From NCBI GenBank assembly GCA_964398785.1, contig CAYNNQ010000013.1, forward strand, positions 1 to 59,204: a stretch of DNA of 59,204 nucleotides, given 5' to 3'. The stretch is from CAYNNQ01 sp964398785 (GTDB lineage: Bacteria; Desulfobacterota; Desulfovibrionia; Desulfovibrionales; Desulfonatronovibrionaceae). Below, piece after piece: positions 24,991-33,153 of this stretch; position 1 is the first letter of the stretch, and every line of letters begins with the position of its first letter. The notes below the pieces were generated by a model that was not told where the DNA came from, did no database searches, and was given only the letters and a program-made list of their open reading frames with translations. The translations under genes and the position numbers were made by a program.

Positions 24991-25752
24991 TTACTCCTGG
25001 CTTTTATTAAAAAGTGAATCAGGGACATGGTTTTTGAGCAAGTCCAAGGGAATAGGTATTATAGTATTGGATTGACCTTCCGAGGTCATTTCCTGCATGG
25101 TTTGCAGGTATCTCAATTGTAAGGCCTGTGGATGTCTAGCAATGATCTCGGCCGCTTCAGAAAGCCTATCCGCGGCTTGGTACTCACCCTCGGCATTAAT
25201 GACCTTGGCTCTGCGATCCCTCTCTGCTTCAGCCTGCCGAGCCATGGCCCGCTGCATTTCCTGCGGGAGATCAATATATTTCAATTCAACTGTGGATACT
25301 TTGATGCCCCAGGCATCGGTATGCTCATCCAAAATGGATTGTATTTTGGCATTTATCTTATCTCGATGAGCTAGTATCTCATCCAATTCAGCGGCTCCAC
25401 AAACGCTTCTAAGGGTGGTCTGGGCCAATTGGGAGGTAGCAAAGTTATAATCCTCGATTTCTAAAACTGCTCTTTGGGGGGTAACTACTCGGTAGTATAT
25501 TACAGCATTTACACTAATACTTACATTGTCCAAGGTTATTACATCCTGATGAGGGACATCCAAGGTGAATATGCGTAAACTGACTTTTATCATCTTGTCC
25601 ACAACGGGAACAAGAATGATCAGGCCAGGGCCTTTGGTCTTTATAACCCTGCCCAAACGAAAGATTACTCCGCGTTCATACTCGTTCAAAACACGGAGGG
25701 AGGCTGCCAAAAAAAGTATGACCAGGATTAGAGGGATGATAATGCTAAACAT
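24991..25752 (-). CDS. Slipin-type SPFH/stomatin membrane protein
   Basis: A 253-residue protein with one N-terminal membrane helix (IIIPLILVILFLAASLRVL) then the SPFH/band 7 domain (NEYERGVIFRLGRVIKTKGPGLIILVPVVDKMIKVSLR ... RQAEAERDRRAKVINAEGEYQAADRL). This is the slipin group of stomatins, which scaffold membrane microdomains. An NfeD partner gene, often found beside slipins, is not present here. Confidence 0.92.
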   Translation of the reverse strand: MFSIIIPLILVILFLAASLRVLNEYERGVIFRLGRVIKTKGPGLIILVPVVDKMIKVSLRIFTLDVPHQDVITLDNVSISVNAVIYYRVVTPQRAVLEIEDYNFATSQLAQTTLRSVCGAAELDEILAHRDKINAKIQSILDEHTDAWGIKVSTVELKYIDLPQEMQRAMARQAEAERDRRAKVINAEGEYQAADRLSEAAEIIARHPQALQLRYLQTMQEMTSEGQSNTIIPIPLDLLKNHVPDSLFNKSQE

Positions 25753-25767
25753 AAATACCTCTTGTGT

Positions 25768-27141
25768 TTAGGTTTCAAGTCCCGCCTTTTTAAGCCTATA
25801 ACGTATCTGCCGGAGGTTCAGCCCTAAAAGCTTGGCAGCTTCAGTTTTTTGCCCCTCAGCCTTTTCTATGGCATTTTTTAAAATAATACGTTCTTTTTTT
25901 TGCAAGTATTCGTCAAGTGTTAACTCGCTGCTAAGAACAGGATCAAGCTCTTCCTGGTCATGTCCTTCCACCTCATTTTGGTGGGAACGGTAAATAATTA
26001 TTGAGTCGGGCGAGATGGTCTTTCCGGTTTCCAAGGCCACGGCACGTTCCACAAGGTTCTCCAATTCACGGACATTGCCAGGAAATCCATAGGATCTCAA
26101 TTTATTTATTGCCTTTTGGGAAAAGCCTTGGATATACTTGTTTTGTCTGCGAATAGCACTTTGTAAAAAATAAGATGCCAGCTCTAATATATCCTCATCC
26201 CTTTTGCGTAGTGGAGGGACATCGATTATTACACCGCTTAGTCTGTAAAATAAGTCCTCGCGGAAGCTTGTGCCGCATATCCGGGATATTTGTTTGTTTG
26301 TGGCGGCTATAAACCGGGTATTAACCCGTTTTTCAAGGTTGGATCCCAGTGGGGTGTATGCACATTCCTGGAGACAGCGCAACAGCTTGACTTGCGATTG
26401 AAAAGAAAGCTCACAAACTTCATCCAAAAACAAGGTCCCCTGATCGGCCAGATCCAAAAATCCGGATTTTGCGCTATCCGCACCAGTAAATGCACCTTTT
26501 AAATAACCGAATAATTCGCTTTCAAAAAGTGTTTCCGGGATACCCCCACAATTTATGGGGACAAAGGAATGTTCTCTGCGATCACTTTGATTGTGAATGG
26601 CCCGTGCGATGAGCTCTTTTCCGGTGCCGGACTCCCCGGTGATTAGTATGTTGATGTTGGTATTGGCCACCTGCTTGACCATCTTGAATAAACGCTGCAT
26701 GCGTTTACAGCTGCCGATTATATCTCCGAAATACCCCCTCTCCTCAACTTTTAGATACGTGGAACTGTCCTTTTCATTTTGTTTTTGTAAAGTATTTTGG
26801 ATTATTTGCAAAAAGTCCTGTAAATCAAAAGGTTTACTAATAAAGTCCTTCGCTCCCAGCTTCATGGCCTCCACCGCACTCTGAGTTTCGGAGAAGGCAG
26901 TGATCATTAATACCGGCAAATCAGGATAATTATCACCTATTTCCTGCAAGTAATCGAGCCCGCTTTCATTCTCAAGCTTTAGATCCAAAAGGACAAGATC
27001 GATATGTTGACAGCGTAAAATTTCCCTTGCTTCTTTGGTGTCCGAAGCAGATAAAGTATAATATCCAGTCTGGGACAAGGAAATGTCCAATATCTCTCTC
27101 AAACTGAAATCGTCATCAATAATAAGTATAGTTGAGGGCAT
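25768..27141 (-). CDS. Sigma-54-dependent response regulator, NtrC/PilR family
   Basis: A 457-residue regulator. The receiver domain has IIDDD, the phospho-acceptor Asp in LVLLDLKL and Lys in FISKPFD. The AAA+ domain has GESGTGKELIARAIH (Walker A), ELFGYLKGAFTGAD (the GAFTGA loop that contacts sigma-54) and GTLFLDEVCELS. The C-terminal Fis-type helix-turn-helix EGQKTEAAKLLGLNLRQIRYRLKKAGL resembles PilR. No histidine kinase gene adjoins it, so it is an orphan here and its targets are unknown. Confidence 0.93.
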   Translation of the reverse strand: MPSTILIIDDDFSLREILDISLSQTGYYTLSASDTKEAREILRCQHIDLVLLDLKLENESGLDYLQEIGDNYPDLPVLMITAFSETQSAVEAMKLGAKDFISKPFDLQDFLQIIQNTLQKQNEKDSSTYLKVEERGYFGDIIGSCKRMQRLFKMVKQVANTNINILITGESGTGKELIARAIHNQSDRREHSFVPINCGGIPETLFESELFGYLKGAFTGADSAKSGFLDLADQGTLFLDEVCELSFQSQVKLLRCLQECAYTPLGSNLEKRVNTRFIAATNKQISRICGTSFREDLFYRLSGVIIDVPPLRKRDEDILELASYFLQSAIRRQNKYIQGFSQKAINKLRSYGFPGNVRELENLVERAVALETGKTISPDSIIIYRSHQNEVEGHDQEELDPVLSSELTLDEYLQKKERIILKNAIEKAEGQKTEAAKLLGLNLRQIRYRLKKAGLET

Positions 27142-27144
27142 GAT

Positions 27145-28410
27145 TTACTTTCGGGAAAACTGGATCTTTCCGGAAAGAAAATGCTGCTGCACGCGACCGG
27201 AAAGTGTTTGTCCCCTGCAGGGAGTGTTTTTGCCTTGGGATAAAAGTGCATCCGGTTCGACCTTCCACCGCTTCTCCGGGTCAAAAAGGAAAAAGTCAGC
27301 ATATTCTCCGCATTGCAGATTGGAACATTTAATTCCATAAATCTCTGCAGGACGCTTTACACACAAACGGTGGACATCTTCAAGAGTCAGCACTTCCGGA
27401 ACCAGGGAATAGATTAAAGAAAAAAATGTATCCAAACCCGAGATTCCGTTCGGTGCACTGGAAAAGGGCTGATCTTTTTCAAATCCGGCATGCGGGGCAT
27501 GGTCGGTAACGATATTATCAATCACTCCGGTGCGGACGGCCTGACGCAATGCGCTAACGTCATCAGGAGAACGCAGTGGCGGGTTTACCTTGGCCATGGG
27601 GTCAAAGGAATCTATGATGGATTCATCCCACAATAAATAATGAGGACATGTTTCTGCAGTTATGGGGACGGATTTATTTTTGGCCCATTCAATTAATTCC
27701 ACAGACTGCCTTGTACTAATATGTGCAAGATGAATGGGTAAATCAATATATTGGGCAAGCAGAATGTCCCGGGCGACATGCACTGATTCCGCAGGCGGCG
27801 GTGTGCCATCGAATCCCAGGCTCGCAGATAAAAAGCCTTCATTGATGCAGGTTTCGCCAGTCAATGTTTTGTCTTCACAATGGTCTATAACAATGCGTTT
27901 CAAATCTGAGGCATATTCAACCGCCCTGCGGAAAACGGATGAATCCAAAACCGGTTGCCCGTCATTAGAAAAAGCTACACAACCGGCTTGCGTCAACTCC
28001 GCAAGAGGAGCCAACTCTTTTCCGGCCAAGCCACGGGTAAGGGCACCTACGGGATATAAGTAGGGGCCACCAGGATAAAATCCCCTCGCTTTTTCCAGGA
28101 TAAATTTGGTGATCGCAGCATGGTCATTTACAGGGTCGGTATTGGCCATGGCCAGAATATGGCCAAAACCACCCCCCAAAGCAGCTTTCAAGCCGGTGAA
28201 AATGTCTTCTTTATATTCCTGTCCTGGCTCCCGAAGATGTACATGGCCGTCTATTAAACTGGGAAAGAGGATACAGCCATCTCCGGCATATTCTTTATCA
28301 GCGGAATAGGGGCAGCCTTGCGGATAAAAATTATCTACCTTGTCGGCAATAAGCATCAAATCCCCGGATTGGTCCATGTATTTGACGTCACGGATTAAAA
28401 CAGTGGACAT
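27145..28410 (-). CDS. pyrC: Dihydroorotase
   Basis: Catalyses cyclisation of carbamoyl aspartate to dihydroorotate, the third step of pyrimidine synthesis. It is a class I dihydroorotase with DGHVHLREPGQEYKEDI, LYPVGALTRG, HCEDKTL, LAHISTRQSVELI, AETCPHYLL and TDHAPH, so the metal-binding histidines and aspartate are present and it should be active rather than a PyrC-like partner subunit. The start is the ATG at 28410, whose A overlaps the pyrB stop (TGATG). It is translated together with pyrB. Confidence 0.93.
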   Translation of the reverse strand: MSTVLIRDVKYMDQSGDLMLIADKVDNFYPQGCPYSADKEYAGDGCILFPSLIDGHVHLREPGQEYKEDIFTGLKAALGGGFGHILAMANTDPVNDHAAITKFILEKARGFYPGGPYLYPVGALTRGLAGKELAPLAELTQAGCVAFSNDGQPVLDSSVFRRAVEYASDLKRIVIDHCEDKTLTGETCINEGFLSASLGFDGTPPPAESVHVARDILLAQYIDLPIHLAHISTRQSVELIEWAKNKSVPITAETCPHYLLWDESIIDSFDPMAKVNPPLRSPDDVSALRQAVRTGVIDNIVTDHAPHAGFEKDQPFSSAPNGISGLDTFFSLIYSLVPEVLTLEDVHRLCVKRPAEIYGIKCSNLQCGEYADFFLFDPEKRWKVEPDALLSQGKNTPCRGQTLSGRVQQHFLSGKIQFSRK

Positions 28411-29348
28411 CAAAATCCCTCCCTGGATTTACCTCCGGCAAGCAAAAGGTATAATAAAGCCATACGTACAGATACTCCGGAAAACACCTGGTTTAAAATT
28501 ATACAGTTATCGTTGTCCGTAAGCCTGGAGTCAATTTCCACACCACGGTTCATCGGACCGGGGTGCATAACCAAAACGTCAGGGTGGGCCCGGCGCAAAT
28601 GCATTTCCCCCAAACAATAGTTGGCTGAGTACTCGCGAAGATCCGGAAGTAAGGCAGATTTTTGCCTCTCCGTCTGTAAACGAAGGCAGACTACTGCATG
28701 CACGTCCTCGCAGGCAGCTTGTAAATTGGTAAAAATCTGTACTGGTAATTTTTCGGGGTATGGTGGTAGAAGTGTCTTGGGAGCACATAATCGAATATTG
28801 GCACCCATTTTGGAAAAGAGTTCAATCCCGGAGCGGGCAACACGGCTATAGGCTATATCACCTACGTAAAGGATGTTTTTATTCTGGAAATCGTTCCAAT
28901 AGCGGGAGAGGGTATACGCATCCAAGAGGGCCTGAGTTGGATGCGCATGCCACCCGTCACCGGCATTTATGACGGGTGTATCCAAAATCTGGCTCAAATA
29001 ATGCGCAGCACCGCTTTGTCCATGTCGCAAGACCAAGGCATCCGGATTCATTGCCTGTAGAGTGTAGGCAGTATCTCGCAGTGATTCTCCTTTTTGTAGG
29101 CTACTGGAGCTCTCACCCAGGGAGAATGTATCCGCGGAGAGTCTTTTCCCAGCCTTGTCAAAAGAAATTTTTGTCCGCGTGGAAGGCTCCGCAAAAAAAA
29201 GGATCACGCTTTTTCCTTTAAGAACGGGGACCTTTTTTACTTGGCGAGTGTTCAGTTCACTGAATTTTTCCGTTACAGAAAAAAGATAGTTGATTTCTTC
29301 CACAGTAAACTGCCGGATATCCAGTATATGTTTGTGCGACCAGTTCAT
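28410..29348 (-). CDS. pyrB: Aspartate carbamoyltransferase catalytic subunit
   Basis: Joins carbamoyl phosphate and aspartate in pyrimidine synthesis. It has the carbamoyl-phosphate loop FAEPSTRTKISFD, LQKGESLRDTAYTL, VLRHGQSGAAHYL, INAGDGWHAHPTQALLDAYT and VMHPGPMNRGVEI. About 312 residues from the ATG at 29348; a TTG further upstream would add a very basic, AT-rich leader without a ribosome site. STRTK replaces the commoner STRTR. It forms an operon with pyrC, and no regulatory pyrI is nearby. Confidence 0.93.
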   Translation of the reverse strand: MNWSHKHILDIRQFTVEEINYLFSVTEKFSELNTRQVKKVPVLKGKSVILFFAEPSTRTKISFDKAGKRLSADTFSLGESSSSLQKGESLRDTAYTLQAMNPDALVLRHGQSGAAHYLSQILDTPVINAGDGWHAHPTQALLDAYTLSRYWNDFQNKNILYVGDIAYSRVARSGIELFSKMGANIRLCAPKTLLPPYPEKLPVQIFTNLQAACEDVHAVVCLRLQTERQKSALLPDLREYSANYCLGEMHLRRAHPDVLVMHPGPMNRGVEIDSRLTDNDNCIILNQVFSGVSVRMALLYLLLAGGKSREGF

Positions 29349-29990
29349 TGATATTGTCGGATTTTTAACGTTTTTTTCTTTTGACTTTTTTCTTAAATTA
29401 AAATCCAAGGTTTGAAAAGAGTCGGTTTGGGTAAGTAAGGTTTTTGTAAGTAGGCAAGCATACAGTAAAAATTGTTGCCAAAATCTGTAGCACGGAAGTA
29501 AGTGTCAGCAAAAAATTTGTTTTTGCTGGCAGTGTTAAGTCTTAATCTTAAATTTTAAATAAAATCATAAAGTTATAAATCTGATCTGTGCACTTAATTC
29601 CAGCCTTTATTTTTTGCGGTTGCTCCTGGATTTTACAAAATTCAACGAGTTTGCTCCGGTTCGGACCTTCGAAGCTTTTTTAATGATGACTTAAAGATCT
29701 CCCTGGATAAGTCTAATAATTTAAAATGTTTAAGTTTAAAACCTACTCTTGACCTCCTGCTAAAAAATAAACAAATAAATAAAAAGGGATAAAGAAAATA
29801 ATAATTATCAGGCTCAGTTCCAGAAGAGGATATGTGACTGGAAATATGTTCTGTTCGGATAAGGGTTAAGAAACAGATCTAATATTAAATATGGAATGTT
29901 GAGCAACTAACGAATAAATGGTCAAGTAACAAATATCATGTTAAATAACTCTTAATCGAAAATGGCTATTAATGGGACAGCGGGGTACAA
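29349..29990. other. AT-rich intergenic region between pyrB and the sucrose cluster
   Basis: About 640 bp with no convincing gene, separating divergent operons, so it must hold two promoters. It contains the family D repeat at 29505-29632. Bases 29700-29980 are very AT-rich, with many short A/T runs. I could not fix a clear -35/-10 pair. Confidence 0.5.
29505..29632 (+). repeat. Hairpin repeat, family D copy 2
   Basis: Hairpin CAGCAAAAAATTTGTTTTTGCTG, then GGCAGTGTTAAGT, AAATCATAAAGTT, GTGC..TT..TCCAGC and TTTTTTGCGGTTGC. The same blocks follow the hairpin at 41256, giving about 115-130 bp of shared sequence between the two intergenic regions. Confidence 0.65.
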
Positions 29991-30917
29991 ATGAACGATC
30001 GCGGTGAAGAATGGAGGGTGGCCGTTTTTGGGGAAGTCCTTTTTGATGTTTTTCCCGGCGAAGAACCTGTTATTGGGGGTGCTCCGTTTAACGTCGCCCG
30101 TCATTTGCAAGGCTTTGGTTTAGAGCCTTTGTTTATATCCTGTGTAGGTATGGACGAGCTGGGAAAGAAAGCACTTGAGCTAATGGAAAAGAAGGGCATG
30201 AACACCCGCGGTGTGCAAAAGGATAAAAAGCACCCCACAGGTGTTGTGCAGGTGGAGTTCGATGCAGCGAATAATCCACAATACGAAATCAAGCCGGAAA
30301 CTGCCTGGGACTACATTCAGCTGGATGGAACAGTAGAAAAGGAAGTGGAAAAAGCCAATCTCTTTTATCATGGATCGTTGGCCAGCAGAAGTCCGGTCTC
30401 CAAGGATACTCTTCTCCAATACTTAAAAATAAGCAGGCAAGTGTTTTGTGATCTCAATCTACGAACACCATGGTGGGAAAAGGATAATTTGCTGAGTCTA
30501 TTGAATAAATGTAACTATATTAAACTAAACGACTCCGAGCTTGCAGAGCTGACCAGCGTATTGTTCGGTTGGAATCAAAAAGAAGAAGAAAATGTTTCTG
30601 CCGTGTTTAACGAACTAAAGCTGAAAGAATTGTATGTAACCCACGGAGAGAAAGGGGCGAGTACAATGAAGGAAAATGGGGCTTTTAAAAAAATGGCTGC
30701 CCCAAAGGTAACTGCATTTGTGGACAGCGTGGGAGCCGGGGACGCCTTTGCCGCAGTAGTGATCCTGGGAATTTTGCAAAACTGGGAGCCTAGGTTGACT
30801 CTAGAAAGGGCCACAACCTTTTCCGCTCGGATATGCCAGATCCGGGGCGCGCTTCCTCGGCAAAATCATATCTACTGGGAATATTGCGAAAAATGGAGGG
30901 TCGAAAATGGCGGATAA
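29991..30917 (+). CDS. PfkB-family fructokinase of the sucrose cluster
   Basis: A 308-residue sugar kinase with VFGEVLFDVFPGEEPVIGGAPFNVARHLQGFG (substrate-binding start of fructokinases) and VDSVGAGDAFAAVVI (anion hole and catalytic Asp). It would phosphorylate fructose released by sucrose synthase. GCGGGG precedes the ATG. It overlaps the sucrose-phosphate synthase gene by 11 bp, so the assignment as fructokinase is supported by context as well as motif. Confidence 0.88.
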   Translation: MNDRGEEWRVAVFGEVLFDVFPGEEPVIGGAPFNVARHLQGFGLEPLFISCVGMDELGKKALELMEKKGMNTRGVQKDKKHPTGVVQVEFDAANNPQYEIKPETAWDYIQLDGTVEKEVEKANLFYHGSLASRSPVSKDTLLQYLKISRQVFCDLNLRTPWWEKDNLLSLLNKCNYIKLNDSELAELTSVLFGWNQKEEENVSAVFNELKLKELYVTHGEKGASTMKENGAFKKMAAPKVTAFVDSVGAGDAFAAVVILGILQNWEPRLTLERATTFSARICQIRGALPRQNHIYWEYCEKWRVENGG

Positions 30918-33063
30918 ATCTGAAACCGGCAAGTTGTATTTATTGCACTTAAGTATTCACGGTCTTGTCCGGGGAAATAATCTGGAATTGGGACGAGATC
31001 CGGACACGGGAGGACAGGTAAAATATGTGGTAGAGCTTGCCAGGGCTTTGGGGGCCAACCAAAACGTGGCCCGGGTGGACTTGCTTACACGTAAAGTAAT
31101 AGACCCCAAAGTTGATTCCTCTTACGCACAACCAGAGGAAAAAATTGCGGAAAACGTCCGGATTGTGCGCTTAAAATGCGGACCGAACAGGTATCTGCGC
31201 AAGGAAGTCCTCTGGCCCTTTATGGATGTCTTTGTGGATCAAGCCCTACAGCACATTCGGCAAGTGGGACAGGTCCCGGATGTTATACACGGTCACTACG
31301 CAGACGCTGGATATGTAGGGAGCAAGCTTGCCCAGCTTTTGGGCACCCCATTCGTTTTTACAGGACATTCACTGGGTAGAAGCAAATTGGCAAGGCTCTT
31401 GGACCAGGGAATGAATATAAATAGCGTGCGCCAGCGCTATAATATCGATACACGGATAGAGGCCGAAGAAACTGCGCTAGCCAATGCCTCGATGGTCATA
31501 ACTAGCACGCGCCAGGAAAAAGAAGAGCAGTATCAATCCTACGACAACAATATCCCCTCCAAGATGGAGATTATACCTCCAGGCGTAAATACCCAGGAAT
31601 TTACTCCCCCAGGACAGAGGTCCTACCGTGTGCCAATTATGGAAGAACTGAAAAAATTTCTCCGTTCGCCCACGAACCCCATGGTTCTGGCTATAAACAG
31701 GCCTGCGGAAAAAAAGAATATAGCTACTTTGCTCCATGCTTACGGCCAAAATGAGTTTTTGCGGGAAAATACCAATCTGGTCCTTGTTCTGGGAACCCGA
31801 AGCGGGGTACTGGATCTACAGCCCAAGGCCAAGCGAGTCATTTGGAATATGTTGGCCCTTGTGGACCAATACGACATTTATGGACGGGTGGCTTACCCCA
31901 AAAAGCACTCCTTGGTGGACATCCCGGATCTGTACCGTATTGCAGCCAAGACCCGGGGGGTTTTTGTTAATCCCGCTTTTACCGAACCTTTCGGCCTGAC
32001 TCTGATTGAGTCCGCTGCTTCTGGATTGCCTACAGTAGTGACAAACGACGGCGGTCCACGAGAGATTATTCGCAACTGCAAGCACGGATATCTGGTAGAT
32101 CCTAGTGATAGTAATGATATTGGGAAAAAAACAGCGAAAATAATTGGTAACCGTAAAATATGGAACCTGAAATCAAAGCAGGGCAGGATCGGAGCAAAAC
32201 GTAATTATTCCTGGTATAAACATGCCCAGTCTTACATCCAAAAGCTCAAGAAAAAGACGCTCCCTTCCTCAAAACAGAAAAGAGATGTCTCCATACTGAA
32301 AAGGCAAATATCCAAAGATAAATTGCGCCTCCCAGTAGCCGGGAAATTGCTGATAAGCGATATCGACAATACACTGCTCGGGGACAATAAGGCTTTGATC
32401 GAACTACAAAGAGAGCTAGATGCGCAAAAGGGCAAGATTGGTGTGGGAGTGGCTTCCGGGCGGACAATTGACAGTATTGTCAGAGTATTAAGGAAAAACA
32501 ATTTTCGGATTCCGGAAGTAATAATTTCCGCTGTGGGTAGTGAAATCCACTATGGACAAAAATTGGTCCCGGACAATAAATGGGCCAAGCATATAAATTA
32601 TCTCTGGGACAAGGAGAAAATAATGGAAGTCATGCAGGATGTACCTGGGGTTGAACTCCAACCGGAAAGCGAACAGCGCAACTTCAAGGTCAGTTATTAC
32701 TACCAGAGTAAAAAGTTCCCCGGAGTGCGCTGGCTCAGGAAAAAATTACGCAAGCACAGGGTCCATGTGAAAGTGATTTATTCTCACCGGCAATTCTTGG
32801 ACATACTGCCATTACGCGCCTCCAAGGGCCACGCAATCAGATACTTATGTGTCCGCTGGGGGCTGCAATGGGATGATGTTCTAGTGGCCGGAGACTCCGG
32901 CAATGATCGGGAAATGCTGACCGGAAGCACCTTTTCGGTGGTAGTGGGTAACCACAGTTCGGAGTTGAAGAATCTGACTGCCGGAGACAGGCTGTATTTT
33001 TCCCCGCAAAGATATGCTCGGGGGGTGATTGACGGCTTGAGACATTACCGGTTCATAGAATAA
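30907..33063 (+). CDS. Sucrose-phosphate synthase with C-terminal sucrose-phosphatase-like domain
   Basis: A 718-residue two-domain protein. Residues 1 to about 470 form a GT-B family 4 glycosyltransferase (GRDPDTGGQVKYVVELARALG, FTGHSLGRSKLARLL, VLAINRPAEKKN, FVNPAFTEPFGLTLIESAASGLPTV). The rest is a HAD phosphatase domain (LISDIDNTLLGDN motif I, VGVASGRT motif II, DVLVAGDSGNDREML motif IV). It makes sucrose 6-phosphate from UDP-glucose and fructose 6-phosphate and can probably dephosphorylate it. Sucrose made this way is a common compatible solute in halophiles; that role is inference. Confidence 0.92.
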   Translation: MADKSETGKLYLLHLSIHGLVRGNNLELGRDPDTGGQVKYVVELARALGANQNVARVDLLTRKVIDPKVDSSYAQPEEKIAENVRIVRLKCGPNRYLRKEVLWPFMDVFVDQALQHIRQVGQVPDVIHGHYADAGYVGSKLAQLLGTPFVFTGHSLGRSKLARLLDQGMNINSVRQRYNIDTRIEAEETALANASMVITSTRQEKEEQYQSYDNNIPSKMEIIPPGVNTQEFTPPGQRSYRVPIMEELKKFLRSPTNPMVLAINRPAEKKNIATLLHAYGQNEFLRENTNLVLVLGTRSGVLDLQPKAKRVIWNMLALVDQYDIYGRVAYPKKHSLVDIPDLYRIAAKTRGVFVNPAFTEPFGLTLIESAASGLPTVVTNDGGPREIIRNCKHGYLVDPSDSNDIGKKTAKIIGNRKIWNLKSKQGRIGAKRNYSWYKHAQSYIQKLKKKTLPSSKQKRDVSILKRQISKDKLRLPVAGKLLISDIDNTLLGDNKALIELQRELDAQKGKIGVGVASGRTIDSIVRVLRKNNFRIPEVIISAVGSEIHYGQKLVPDNKWAKHINYLWDKEKIMEVMQDVPGVELQPESEQRNFKVSYYYQSKKFPGVRWLRKKLRKHRVHVKVIYSHRQFLDILPLRASKGHAIRYLCVRWGLQWDDVLVAGDSGNDREMLTGSTFSVVVGNHSSELKNLTAGDRLYFSPQRYARGVIDGLRHYRFIE

Positions 33064-33153
33064 ATTTATCCTTGTAGGTGTAGGGTCGTCAGCACATAAA
33101 AGTAATTATTCCAGCCCGAAATTTTGAATATAAAAAATAAAGGAGCACGCAAC